57,940 nucleotides of DNA from Paenibacillus tianmuensis (GTDB lineage Bacteria; Bacillota; Bacilli; Paenibacillales; NBRC-103111): NCBI RefSeq assembly GCF_900100345.1, contig NZ_FMTT01000007.1, positions 117,387 to 175,326 of the forward strand, written 5' to 3'. This document shows positions 43,640 to 51,950 of this stretch, in pieces. The translations under genes were made by a program, and so were the position numbers. Numbering within the stretch: the first letter of the stretch is position 1; each line of letters begins with the position of its first letter. Below the pieces are notes generated by a model. That model was given only the letters and a program-made list of their open reading frames with translations, ran no database searches and had not been told where the DNA came from.

Positions 43640-44311
43640 ATGGTCAAGCAAGCCATCGTCGCAGGGAGCACAGGTCTTGTCGGGCGCGAGCTGGTATGCT
43701 TGCTTCTGGAGCACCCCGCTTACGACCGGGTGGTTGCGTTGGTACGGACCGACTCGGGAATCCGGCATCCGAAGCTCGAACAGCGCGTCATTTCTTTCGA
43801 CCGTCTAGCCGACGAGGCGGCTGGCGGCTTTAAGGGCGCCGACGTGTTCTGTGCCATCGGAACAACGATGAAGAAAGCGAAGACGCAGGAGCAGTTTCGC
43901 AAGGTCGATTACGGCTATCCGCTGGAACTCGGCCGACTGGCGTCCGCTTCGGGCGCCGCGCAATTTCTCATCGTTACGGCCATCGGAGCGGACAAGCAGT
44001 CGGCCTTTTTTTACAGCCGGGTCAAAGGCGAAGCCGAAGAGGGGCTCCGAGCGCTCGGGCTGCCGTCGCTGCATATTTTCCGTCCTTCGCTGCTGCTTGG
44101 CGAGCGGGAAGAGGTCCGCTTCGGGGAGCGCATGGCTGCGCTTCTGTCCCGAGCCGCGGGTTTTGCCATGCGCGGGCCGCTGCGGCCGTACAAGCCGATC
44201 GCTGCGCAAACGGTGGCCAAGGGCATGCTTGAAGCGGCGCTCCGCGGTACCCCGGGGACCCATGTGTACCCGTCGGACCGGATCGAAGCGCTGGCTTCCG
44301 GTTATACATGA
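43640..44311 (+). CDS. Atypical SDR-family NAD(P)-binding oxidoreductase
   Basis: A 223-residue Rossmann protein. The dinucleotide motif is VAGSTGLVGRELV (8-20); CAIGTTMKKA and FYSRVKGEAEEGL match the atypical SDR group that includes YbjT and mammalian HTATIP2/TIP30. The classical YxxxK is represented by Y-SRVK. Substrate unknown. AAGGCGAGG lies upstream. It is not in an operon with its neighbours. Confidence 0.88.
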   Translation: MVKQAIVAGSTGLVGRELVCLLLEHPAYDRVVALVRTDSGIRHPKLEQRVISFDRLADEAAGGFKGADVFCAIGTTMKKAKTQEQFRKVDYGYPLELGRLASASGAAQFLIVTAIGADKQSAFFYSRVKGEAEEGLRALGLPSLHIFRPSLLLGEREEVRFGERMAALLSRAAGFAMRGPLRPYKPIAAQTVAKGMLEAALRGTPGTHVYPSDRIEALASGYT

Positions 44312-44342
44312 GAAAAGGCCGCGGATGGCGGCCTGAAAAGGA

Positions 44343-45113
44343 CTACTGACCCGGCAGCTTCTTGGGCTTGCTACCGAACCACTTCACGTATAACGCTTCG
44401 TACGTTCCGTCTTTGCCGAGAGCTTCGATTGCACCGTTGATTCTCCCGAGATGCTTGTTTTGCTTTTTCGTGACAATGGCGTAGCTTTCTTTGTTAAGCA
44501 CGTCCCCGACCATCTTCACTTTGCCTTCCCCGACGTTTTGCAGGAAGTGGTGGACATTACGCTCGTCGAAAATGACCGCGTCCAGCTTTTTATTTTTCAA
44601 ATCGGTGTAAGCATCCGAGATATCGGGATAGCCCCGGACTTCTTTGGTGCCTTGGATTCCCCCGGCATAAATATAAGAGGTCGAGCCGTTTTTGGTTCCG
44701 ATGACTTTCCCGGTCAGATCGTCCTTGCTCTTAATATCCTCATTGTCCGAAGCGGTAAGCAGGACCAGCCCGGTCTGAAAATACGGATCGGAAAACGCAA
44801 AGTTGTCCTTGCGAGCTTTGTTGACGGTCATCCCCGCGATCGCCATGTCCACTTGGCCGGATTTAACGGCTTTGCTCAGCTCCCCTTGCGTCATCGGAAC
44901 AAGCTCGTATGGCAAGTTCGCTTTTTGCGCGATCGCTTTCCACAGGTCCACTTCGAACCCCTTGTTCTCTCCGTTCTCCGTATACGTGAACGGGCGGAAA
45001 TTGCTTTCTATGCCGACTTTGACCGGTTTTCCCCCGCCGCATCCCGCGATCAGGAGCGTCAAGAGGACGACCAGCAGTCCGATTCCCGGTCCGCTGCGAA
45101 TTGCGACATCCAT
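44343..45113 (-). CDS. Amino-acid ABC transporter substrate-binding lipoprotein (GlnH-like)
   Basis: A 256-residue family 3 binding protein. The signal peptide ends in the lipobox LLIAGCGG. The family motifs are GFEVDLWKAIA, AIAGMTVNKARKDNFAFSDP and GTKNGSTS. It should bind a polar amino acid, possibly glutamine or cystine. No permease or ATPase gene is adjacent, so it works with a transporter coded elsewhere or as a sensor. AAAAGGAGG lies upstream of the ATG. Confidence 0.92.
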   Translation of the reverse strand: MDVAIRSGPGIGLLVVLLTLLIAGCGGGKPVKVGIESNFRPFTYTENGENKGFEVDLWKAIAQKANLPYELVPMTQGELSKAVKSGQVDMAIAGMTVNKARKDNFAFSDPYFQTGLVLLTASDNEDIKSKDDLTGKVIGTKNGSTSYIYAGGIQGTKEVRGYPDISDAYTDLKNKKLDAVIFDERNVHHFLQNVGEGKVKMVGDVLNKESYAIVTKKQNKHLGRINGAIEALGKDGTYEALYVKWFGSKPKKLPGQ

Positions 45114-45222
45114 TCCCTTCGTACCTCCTTTTCAGGTAAACAAAGGTATTGTTTGTCTTCCGAGGGACGGTTATGCAATTCGGGGGTCGTCGGATAAAAA
45201 AAGAGGGCCCCCTTGCTTGGTG

Positions 45223-45537
45223 TCAGCCCCCGAACGAGTCCCGGAACGCTTTGGCCAAAGCGTCCGATTCCACTTCCCACAAAGCGGCCACTTCGCCGCA
45301 GACGTTCTCGTCGAACCAATCCGCCAGCACCTTGCGATTGTCCGCGTGTTCCGCGATATAAGGCAGGTTCAACAGCACCTTTTTGTAATACAGCTTCTCC
45401 GCCTGCTCTACCGCTGGCTGAGGGACGTAACATCCCAGCTTTTTGCGGGCGCGGTACAGCTCCCGGCTGCAGGTGCGGCGAATTTGCCGGGCGGACGGGT
45501 ATGGCCGGCTGTGCTTCATTTGGTTTGCTGGATTCAT
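45223..45537 (-). CDS. Hypothetical protein
   Basis: About 104 residues, basic at the N-terminus (SARQIRRTCSRELYRARKK) and acidic at the C-terminus (WFDENVCGEVAALWEVE). No signal peptide. Two starts are possible: ATG 45549, directly against AAGGAG, or ATG 45537, 12 bases after it. I do not recognise the family. It lies between two exported-protein genes on the same strand. Confidence 0.6.
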   Translation of the reverse strand: MNPANQMKHSRPYPSARQIRRTCSRELYRARKKLGCYVPQPAVEQAEKLYYKKVLLNLPYIAEHADNRKVLADWFDENVCGEVAALWEVESDALAKAFRDSFGG

Positions 45538-45628
45538 CGATAGCGGCATCTCCTTCCTGCCATTATGCTATGCGGAAGAAGAGCGGGCGGGTACTGCGGA
45601 AGGCGGTTTTTGAAAAAGGGGTGGGGGC

Positions 45629-46087
45629 TTATTCGTCGATGACCAGATAGCCGACCATCGGCCCGTTGTGCGCCATGTCGGGATGGGTCAGACAGAGGAT
45701 CCGATACACGCCCGCTTTGGAGGCGCGGAAGGAAACGACGGTTTCTTTTCCTTTCTTCACCTCGCCTTTAAGGTTAAGGCCTTCGATGATAAAAGGATGG
45801 CTGGCGCCGTTGACGCCATAGATGCTGAGCCGGATGAGCTCGCCTTTCTTTATATAGATCGTTCCCGGGTCCCAGCGGTAAGCTTCGATCGTTTTGCCGT
45901 CCGATGTCGTCGACTTGAACTCGCCGGTCACGAGCTGGATCGTCCGTTCGGGTCCAGAAGGGCTCATTGCGGCCCGAATCGTTTCGCGTTCCCAGAAGAG
46001 CAGCGCGGCACCGGCCAACAGTACGGCGGCGGCTCCGATTTTCAATCCCTTCAGTCCCTTTTGGCTCAGCACATATACCTTGGTCAT
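45629..46087 (-). CDS. Membrane-anchored cupredoxin-like protein
   Basis: A 152-residue protein with an N-terminal membrane anchor (about 14-35) and a plastocyanin-type beta domain. Copper ligands are present: His in GASHPFII, and Cys, His and Met in ILCLTHPDM, the type 1 pattern Cys-x3-His-x2-Met. It should face outward and carry electrons or hold copper. ATG 46087 has AGGGG 7 bases upstream; the longer frame runs into the MFS terminator. CutC is too far away to be linked. Confidence 0.88.
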   Translation of the reverse strand: MTKVYVLSQKGLKGLKIGAAAVLLAGAALLFWERETIRAAMSPSGPERTIQLVTGEFKSTTSDGKTIEAYRWDPGTIYIKKGELIRLSIYGVNGASHPFIIEGLNLKGEVKKGKETVVSFRASKAGVYRILCLTHPDMAHNGPMVGYLVIDE

Positions 46088-46189
46088 CGGCATCCCCTTC
46101 GGTTTCGGATCGTTTGTACGAGTATATTCGGGTGCTTGTCTGAACATGCTGGATATCGGTTTCAAACCGGGAAGTGCCGGGTAAAGAAA

Positions 46190-46234
46190 GATCGCCCTCC
46201 CGGCTGTCGGCCGAATAGAAGGCGATCCTTTTTG
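46190..46234 (-). terminator. Terminator of the MarR-MFS operon
   Basis: GGATCGCC and GGCGATC (46190-46196 with 46221-46227) pair around a GC-rich loop; on the minus strand a CTTTCTTT tract follows, and on the plus strand CTTTTTG. Confidence 0.6.
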
Positions 46235-46256
46235 TGTTGGCAGCTGCGGCACTTCG

Positions 46257-47465
46257 TTATTTATGCAGCGCAGTGGCTTGGGGCTTGCCTTTAACCAGCG
46301 TACCCGCGACGTAGATAGCCAGAAAAAGAAGCATCGCAAGCGCCGACAACAGATACATCGTGGAATAGCTTGTCCCCGAAGCGATGCCGCCCAGCAGCAG
46401 GGAACCGACCGCAATCCCGAGGTCGATCGAGTTGTAGAACGTTCCGTTCGCCGTACCGCGCATTTCCGGGCTTACCTGCTTCACGGTCCAGGCTTGCAGC
46501 GAAGGTTGCAAAACGCCATAGCCGATGCCGTAGCATAACGCCGAGGCGAGAAGTCCGGTCATGCTGGATGTATATGACAGCAGTACGAGTCCGACGGCTA
46601 CCATGAGCGCGCCGAGGGGCAGGACGGCGATATGGCCTTTTTTATCAAAAATTTTGCCTGCGACCGGGCGAACGAGCAGCACCGCCCCGGCATTGCATAG
46701 AAAGAACCACCCGACGTTTCCGATATGCGCTTCTTTGCCGAACAAGACAAGGTAGCTGATCAAACCCCCGTACGTAATCGAGAGCAGCATGTTCAGAAAA
46801 CAGGGCAGCGCCACCCGTTTGTAGGTGCCGCGTGTATCCCGGGCAGCGGTAGGGGAAGGGGCGGTTGCCTGCTTAGGGACGGACAGGGTGCTGCGGATCA
46901 GCAGCGACAGCGGGATGATCAGGATCGCAAGCAGCGACGAGACGAGGATCAGCGTGCCGAACCCGTAGCTGCCGAGCAGCCACAACCCGATGAGCGGAGC
47001 GGCCGACATCGACAGGCTCGTCGACAGGCCGAAGTACCCCATCCCTTCACCCATCCGCCGGATCGGAATCATATCGGACACCATCGTGCCGAACGCTGTG
47101 CTGGACACGCCGAATCCGATGCCGTACAAGATGCGGATGAGCAGAAATAAAGCCAGCGTTCCTGCGGCATAATAGCTCGCTGTTGCCAGCATATAGACGG
47201 TAAGACCGAGCAGCAGGATAAGCGCGGTCCGCCCGCGTTTAAGCCAGGCGCCGGCAAAGAACCGGGTGACGATGGCCGCTAAAGCGAACACACTGATGAC
47301 CAGACTGACAGTCCACTGGCCCGCCCCGAAACGTTCGATAACATAGGCGGGCAGCGCCGGAGTGATCATCTGCAGATTCAAATACAAAAATAAATTGCTG
47401 ATTGTAAGCAGGACGAAGTCCCGAGTCCATAATTTCGAAGCGGGTATGTCGTGTTGTTCTTTCAT
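46257..47465 (-). CDS. MFS transporter, drug-efflux type
   Basis: A 402-residue major facilitator protein with 12 transmembrane segments. Signatures are FFAGAWLKRGR (loop 2-3 motif), LLIRILYGIGFGVSSTAFG and GKIFDKKGH. It is co-transcribed with the MarR regulator 19 bases upstream, a layout typical of repressor-controlled drug or metabolite exporters. AGGAG lies upstream of the ATG. Confidence 0.92.
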   Translation of the reverse strand: MKEQHDIPASKLWTRDFVLLTISNLFLYLNLQMITPALPAYVIERFGAGQWTVSLVISVFALAAIVTRFFAGAWLKRGRTALILLLGLTVYMLATASYYAAGTLALFLLIRILYGIGFGVSSTAFGTMVSDMIPIRRMGEGMGYFGLSTSLSMSAAPLIGLWLLGSYGFGTLILVSSLLAILIIPLSLLIRSTLSVPKQATAPSPTAARDTRGTYKRVALPCFLNMLLSITYGGLISYLVLFGKEAHIGNVGWFFLCNAGAVLLVRPVAGKIFDKKGHIAVLPLGALMVAVGLVLLSYTSSMTGLLASALCYGIGYGVLQPSLQAWTVKQVSPEMRGTANGTFYNSIDLGIAVGSLLLGGIASGTSYSTMYLLSALAMLLFLAIYVAGTLVKGKPQATALHK

Positions 47466-47484
47466 GAAAGCGGTTCTCCTAGTC

Positions 47485-47937
47485 TTAAGGTTTCAGTAAT
47501 GTATCCAGATGGGCGATAAGCCGCAGATGAGTTTGTCTGAAGGCTTCGAGCTCGGGTTCGGACATCCATGAAAAAATGTCTTCAAGCGTTTGCTGTTCGA
47601 TCGGCATCAGCACTTGGAGCTTATGTCGGCCTTGCTCCGTCAGATAGACGAGAAACGATCTCCGGTCCGTCTCGCTCGTTTGCTTGTGAACCAGTTCTTT
47701 GCGGATCAGGCAGTCCAGGATGCGGGCGGTGGTAGGCTGATCCTTCACTGTACGGTCGGCAATTTCTTTCTGGCTGATGCCGTCCGATTCGTGCAAGCGG
47801 CACAGCACCGAAAACTGCTCCGGCGTCATGTCGTGCTCTTTCAGTCGCGAGGTCAAAACGTTCAGCATCTTCCGGTAGGTTTGGCCGATAATAAAGCCGG
47901 TCGACCATTCGTGCAGGTTAGGATTCAATCGCAGCAC
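47485..47937 (-). CDS. MarR-family transcriptional regulator
   Basis: A 150-residue winged-helix MarR protein; the recognition region is GISQKEIADRTVKDQPTTAR, followed by the wing ETDRRSFLVYLTEQG. It should repress its own operon with the MFS transporter and release DNA on binding a phenolic or similar ligand. The start is GTG 47937 or TTG 47928; AAAGGAA fits the TTG better. Confidence 0.92.
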   Translation of the reverse strand: MLRLNPNLHEWSTGFIIGQTYRKMLNVLTSRLKEHDMTPEQFSVLCRLHESDGISQKEIADRTVKDQPTTARILDCLIRKELVHKQTSETDRRSFLVYLTEQGRHKLQVLMPIEQQTLEDIFSWMSEPELEAFRQTHLRLIAHLDTLLKP

Positions 47938-47953
47938 TTCCTTTATTCCGAGT

Positions 47954-47996
47954 TAATTGTCACAACAATTATAAGTTTGACATGTAAAAAAGTAAA
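47954..47996 (-). promoter_or_regulatory. Promoter and MarR operator
   Basis: On the minus strand TTTACT (complement of 47991-47996), a 17-base spacer and TATAAT (complement of 47968-47973) form a promoter. TAATTGT-CACA-ACAATTA (47954-47971), a perfect 7-bp inverted repeat, overlaps the -10, the expected place for MarR autorepression. Confidence 0.7.
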
Positions 47997-48137
47997 CAGG
48001 TTTCGACAAACGGAGCAAAACGTCCGTGCCGAAACCTGATTTGTTAGGATGCGGCATGAAAGAGGTTATGATAGAATAGGATTGGTTGAGAGAGAGAACG
48101 GACAAAATACGTATTCGGAGAGGAAGAGGACAGAGCA

Positions 48138-49274
48138 ATGCTGCATGACTTGATTCAATCGGCGCTTCGGTTTATTGAAGGGCTGGGCGTATGGGGAATT
48201 CTGCTGGGCTTGATGCTCGAAGTGATTCCGAGCGAAATCGTCCTCGCTTACGGAGGGTACCTGGTTTCCATTGGCCAAGTATCCATGATCGGCGCCATCG
48301 TGTTCGGCACAATAGGCTGCATGTTTCAACAAATCATCTTGTATTGGCTCGGGCGCTACGGCGGCAGGCCGGCCTTGAACAAATTCGGCAAGTTTCTCCA
48401 TCTGAAGAGCAAGCATCTCGATATTGCGGAGGGCTGGTTCAACCGGTACGGTCCCGGCATGGTGTTTCTGGCCCGGTTCGTCCCCGTGCTGCGGCAGGCG
48501 ATTTCTATCCCGGCGGGCATGGCGCGGATGCCGATGTGGAAGTTTTTGTTCTACACGCTTCTCGGCACGATTCCTTGGACGATTCTGTTCGTTTACCTTG
48601 GACAGAAGCTCGGGGATAACTGGGAGCAAATCGGTGAAGTGGCCGCTCCTTATACGAAGCCTGCTCTGATCGTCGTTGCCGTCATTGTTGTACTGTATGT
48701 GCTGTGGAAGGTGCTGAACCGTAAGAAGTCCGGCAAAAAAGGCCACCGCGCCGACACGAACAACGGCTACGGCGTAGAAGGCGAGAAAAGCACGGCCCAT
48801 CAGCTCAAATATATCGGCGGTGAGTACCGCGTCCTGCACGGACGCCGCGTACATGCAGGCGGCGGCACGCAGGAATTCGACCACATCGTGGTTGGACCTA
48901 ATGGCGTGTTTCATATCGACTCGAAGCATTGGTCGGGGGACATCCATTTTACCGGCCAAGGGGTCGAACGGGTCAAGACGCAGTCCGACCGCGGAAAGCA
49001 AGACGAGCCGCACAGCCAGGATCCGACGGCGCAGCTGTACCGGCACGAGTACGTGCTGAAGGCGTTGTTCAAGCAGCACCGGATACAAGCGGATTTGGTC
49101 GGCATCGTATGCTTCACCCACCCGAACTGCCGTCTTGTCGGGACGAGCCCGGCTTTTGTGACGCTCAAGCTGGACCGCCTCGTCCATCACATCAAAACCT
49201 ACAAGCCGAAGCGGACGTTAAGCGCCGCCGAGGTAGCGTCCATCGAAAAGCTGATCAAAGAGAACAGCAAATAG
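48138..49274 (+). CDS. DedA-family membrane protein fused to a NERD nuclease-related domain
   Basis: A 378-residue fusion. Residues 1-200 are a DedA/VTT protein: EVIPSEIVLAYGG, YWLGRYGG, FNRYGPGMVFLARFVPVLR and the C-terminal segment WTILFVYLG. DedA proteins move or scramble undecaprenyl phosphate or phospholipids. After a basic linker (RKKSGKKGHR) comes a NERD domain with the PD-(D/E)xK-like set E214/E216 (GVEGE), D248 (EFDHIVVG) and D261-x-K263 (IDSKHW), all present. The fusion would place a NERD domain on the inner membrane face. The frame is continuous and the linker has no internal start with a good ribosome site. Confidence 0.9.
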   Translation: MLHDLIQSALRFIEGLGVWGILLGLMLEVIPSEIVLAYGGYLVSIGQVSMIGAIVFGTIGCMFQQIILYWLGRYGGRPALNKFGKFLHLKSKHLDIAEGWFNRYGPGMVFLARFVPVLRQAISIPAGMARMPMWKFLFYTLLGTIPWTILFVYLGQKLGDNWEQIGEVAAPYTKPALIVVAVIVVLYVLWKVLNRKKSGKKGHRADTNNGYGVEGEKSTAHQLKYIGGEYRVLHGRRVHAGGGTQEFDHIVVGPNGVFHIDSKHWSGDIHFTGQGVERVKTQSDRGKQDEPHSQDPTAQLYRHEYVLKALFKQHRIQADLVGIVCFTHPNCRLVGTSPAFVTLKLDRLVHHIKTYKPKRTLSAAEVASIEKLIKENSK

Positions 49275-49282
49275 CGTACCCG

Positions 49283-49318
49283 GTCCTTCTCCTTTGTTGG
49301 AGCGGACTCTTTTTTTTG
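49283..49318 (+). terminator. Terminator after the DedA-NERD gene
   Basis: GTCC and CTCC (49283-49292) pair with GGAG and GGAC (49299-49307), followed by a run of eight T. Confidence 0.7.
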
Positions 49319-49325
49319 GTACAAT
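49297..49325 (+). promoter_or_regulatory. Promoter overlapping the terminator, for the thioredoxin-like gene
   Basis: TTGGAG (49297-49302), a 17-base spacer and TACAAT (49320-49325). The -35 lies in the terminator's right arm and the spacer is its T run. Confidence 0.5.
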
Positions 49326-49363
49326 GAACCATAGTGTGACCATCCCGAAGGAGGAGAAACGTG

Positions 49364-49930
49364 ATGAGCAAAAACTTGAGCGCCAAGCTGCGCCAAGGCT
49401 TGTCCCCACAGCAGTTTACGGACGGCATGACGAAAAATCAGAAGAAATTCAAAGAATGGTACGATCTGTTCGTATGGGAAAGCGAAGAGGACAAGGAGTT
49501 TTTCGAATCGCTTAATAACCGCGACGATCTTCGCTGCCTGATCCTTGCGGCGGACTGGTGCGGCGACGTGATATACAACGTTCCTGCCGTGTTCCGCGCG
49601 CTCGGAATTTCGGGCATCCCGACGGAGGTGCTGATCAAGGAAGAGCATCCGGACGTGATGGCGCAGTTTTTGACCAGTGGCGGAGAAGCGATTCCGATCG
49701 TCATTTTTACCGATTTCAGCGGTTTCGTCCTCGGCCATTGGGGGCCGCGCCCGGCGCCCGTGCAGGCGGTCATGACGAAGTTCAAGGAAGAGAACCCGGA
49801 CCGCGAAGCGCCGGATTATAACGACAAAGTCGAGATTGCCCGCCAGGAAATGATCAAGCAGTACGGCGAAGGAATCGGTTACCAGACGGTGATCGTGAAA
49901 GAGCTGCGCGAGCTGCTGTCCTCATTCTAG
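49364..49930 (+). CDS. Thioredoxin-family protein with single active-site Cys
   Basis: A 188-residue protein of the thioredoxin-like group. The active-site segment is LILAADWCGDVIYN: the usual CxxC is WCGDV, so only the first Cys remains, as is normal for this Bacillus/Paenibacillus group. IPIVIFTDF gives the cis-Pro strand. Without a second Cys it cannot act as a classical disulfide reductase by itself; redox sensing or a binding role is possible. ATG 49364 has AAGGAGGAG 7 bases upstream. The MBL gene follows 43 bases later. Confidence 0.85.
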   Translation: MSKNLSAKLRQGLSPQQFTDGMTKNQKKFKEWYDLFVWESEEDKEFFESLNNRDDLRCLILAADWCGDVIYNVPAVFRALGISGIPTEVLIKEEHPDVMAQFLTSGGEAIPIVIFTDFSGFVLGHWGPRPAPVQAVMTKFKEENPDREAPDYNDKVEIARQEMIKQYGEGIGYQTVIVKELRELLSSF

Positions 49931-49973
49931 TCCGACACATCCGACGAATATGTAAAGGAGCCTCGTCCATCGT

Positions 49974-50609
49974 ATGGAAATGAAGCAAATCAAAATCGAA
50001 ACCTTCCCGCTCGGCCCGCTGCAAACAAACGCTTATCTCATCTCCCTGCCCGAGGAGAACCGCGGCTTCGTCATCGATCCCGGGATGAATCCGCAGCCGC
50101 TGCTCAAGCGGATCGAAGACATGGAGATCGAAGCGGTCGTCCTGACGCACGCTCATTTTGATCATATCGGCGGCGTGGACGCCGTGCGGCGTCTGAAGGG
50201 CTGTCCGGTATACCTGCACGATGCGGAGGCGGAATGGCTGACGAACCCGAAGCGCAACGGCTCCACGATGTGGCCGGAGCTGGGCGGGGCGATCACGACC
50301 GACCCGGCGGAGTATGCGCTGGACGACGGGCAGGAGCTTAAGCTGCTCGGCCTCGTCTTCAAAGTGCTTCATACGCCGGGCCATTCCCCCGGCAGCGTCA
50401 GCTTGTTCTACGAAAACCATCTATTCGGCGGCGACGTCCTGTTCCGGCTGTCGGTCGGACGCACCGATCTGCCCGGTGGAGACCAGCAGGATCTGCTGGA
50501 TTCGGTTCATGACAAGCTGTTCAAGCTGCCGGATGAGACCATCGTCTACCCTGGGCACGGAAGCCGGACAACGATCGGCTACGAGCGCGAACATAACCCT
50601 TACGTTTAA
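49974..50609 (+). CDS. Metallo-beta-lactamase-fold hydrolase (glyoxalase II-like)
   Basis: A 211-residue cytoplasmic MBL-fold hydrolase. Zinc ligands are in THAHFDHIGG (HxHxDH, around 62-67), HTPGHSPGS, GGDVLFRLSVGRTDL and YPGHGSRT. It resembles YqgX-type enzymes that hydrolyse thioesters such as lactoyl adducts. Together with the preceding thioredoxin-like gene it may serve thiol chemistry, but the link is only positional. Confidence 0.9.
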   Translation: MEMKQIKIETFPLGPLQTNAYLISLPEENRGFVIDPGMNPQPLLKRIEDMEIEAVVLTHAHFDHIGGVDAVRRLKGCPVYLHDAEAEWLTNPKRNGSTMWPELGGAITTDPAEYALDDGQELKLLGLVFKVLHTPGHSPGSVSLFYENHLFGGDVLFRLSVGRTDLPGGDQQDLLDSVHDKLFKLPDETIVYPGHGSRTTIGYEREHNPYV

Positions 50610-50711
50610 ACGATATCCATCTGGCCAATCGGCCGTCGGTTTCCGGCGTATCTAACGTCAATTATGTAGGGCTTGCTGAACGCTAGCCCTGCCCTATGTA
50701 AAGGGGAGATA

Positions 50712-50860
50712 GTGAACTACCCTCCACCTACGCTTTGCTTAGAGGTGGGGGCTTCTAAGGTAATCGCACCTAACGGTACGAAATTGACTTAGCTATCGAG
50801 CCTGTTCCATGCTCTATGTATGATTATGCTAACAATCGCAATCCTTCACGCTTGATATTG
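50712..50860 (-). ncRNA. Probable omega RNA (TnpB guide RNA scaffold)
   Basis: In IS605-type elements the guide RNA scaffold covers the 3' end of tnpB and the right end of the element, and the guide is the flanking sequence after it. Here the scaffold would run from the tnpB stop region to the right-end hairpin at 50719-50750, ending at about 50712 on the minus strand. The guide would be the complement of about 50692-50711. Placement is by analogy with the family; ends are approximate. Confidence 0.45.
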
Positions 50861-51903
50861 ATCGAAGCATTCCAGTCTCGATCTGCTACAAAACCACAAT
50901 CGCAGTGGAATGTACGCTCAGAAAGTGATAGAGACTCCTTCACTTGACCGCAACATGAACATGTTTTGGATGAGGGAAACCACTTATCTATTTTGATAAG
51001 CCTTTTCCCTTGCTCCTCGAACTTGTATTGGAGAAATGTCGTGAACATGCCCCATGCATTATCGGCAACGCTTTTGCCGAAATGAAGGGCTTGTGACATT
51101 CCCTTCATGTTGAGATCTTCGATAACTACGCAATCATACCGTTTCGCTAATCTGTGCGATTCCTTATGTAGAAAGTCTTTTCGCCCATTTGCAATTCTTT
51201 CATGCAGTTTTGCAATGTTCAATCGCTGCTTATGCCAACGACTAGAACCTTTCTTTCTACGTGACAGAATACGCTGTTCCTTCGCTAATTTTTCCAAGGC
51301 TCGACGATAGAAATGAGGGGAATTGGCTGTCTTCCCCTCTTCACTATCAACAAATAAGCCATTCATGGAAAAATCCAAGCCAACAACAGCTTGTACTTCT
51401 TTTGGTACAGGTTGATGTTCGTATTCGGTAAGAATAGAAATATAGTATTTTCCTGTTTTTGTTCGAGAAACCGTACAAGACTTGATGACCTGATGTGACG
51501 GAATTTCTCGATGCTGCTTCATTTTTACAAGTTTCAGTTTCGGTAATTTGATATAGCCATCCAGGAGCATGATGTTTCCGTTGACCACGTTCGTTGTATA
51601 GGACTGCTTTGCTTTGCGACTTTTGAACTTCGGAAATTCAGCACGTCTGGAAAAAAAGTTTTGGTATGCCTTTTGCAGATGGAGCTGAGCGTTTGCTAAG
51701 GCTAGGCTATCTACTTCCTTTAGCCAAGGATGCTCACTCTTGTATTTTGCAGGTGTAGGTAACTTTTGTTTCTTCAACACATCTTGATCATCCTTAAATT
51801 GCTCGTAGGTTTCCTTTCGTTCAGCCAACATTTTGTTGTAAACAAAACGAACGCAACCGAAGGTTTTTGCTAGCAGTTGTTCTTGTTGAGCCGTTGGGTA
51901 CAA
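50824..51903 (-). CDS. tnpB: TnpB, RNA-guided nuclease of an IS605-type element
   Basis: A full-length TnpB of 359 residues from TTG 51903, or about 371 if the frame is followed to 51939. The RuvC acids are present: D in VGLDFSMNG, E in VVIEDLNMKGM and D in ADRDWNASINI. The zinc finger CSCCG...CDCG is intact. TnpB cuts DNA next to a short motif under an RNA guide and helps the element survive. The family N-terminus (KANKAYKFRLYPT) lies upstream of the TTG in the same frame, preceded by AGGTGA, but the codon at the expected start (51937-51939) is ATA, not ATG. The nuclease domain itself looks functional. Confidence 0.92.
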   Translation of the reverse strand: MYPTAQQEQLLAKTFGCVRFVYNKMLAERKETYEQFKDDQDVLKKQKLPTPAKYKSEHPWLKEVDSLALANAQLHLQKAYQNFFSRRAEFPKFKSRKAKQSYTTNVVNGNIMLLDGYIKLPKLKLVKMKQHREIPSHQVIKSCTVSRTKTGKYYISILTEYEHQPVPKEVQAVVGLDFSMNGLFVDSEEGKTANSPHFYRRALEKLAKEQRILSRRKKGSSRWHKQRLNIAKLHERIANGRKDFLHKESHRLAKRYDCVVIEDLNMKGMSQALHFGKSVADNAWGMFTTFLQYKFEEQGKRLIKIDKWFPSSKTCSCCGQVKESLSLSERTFHCDCGFVADRDWNASINIKREGLRLLA

Positions 51904-51950
51904 ACGGAACTTATAGGCCTTGTTTGCCTTGTTTGCTATGTCCAGTCACC

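Noticed and set aside
45185..45222. Run of A/T next to a GGGCCC core upstream of the GlnH-like gene
   Set aside because: The stem is only three or four pairs; not a convincing terminator of the 45223 gene.
48066..49190. 374-codon minus-strand frame opposite the DedA-NERD gene
   Set aside because: Shadow of a real gene with no motif and no ribosome binding site.
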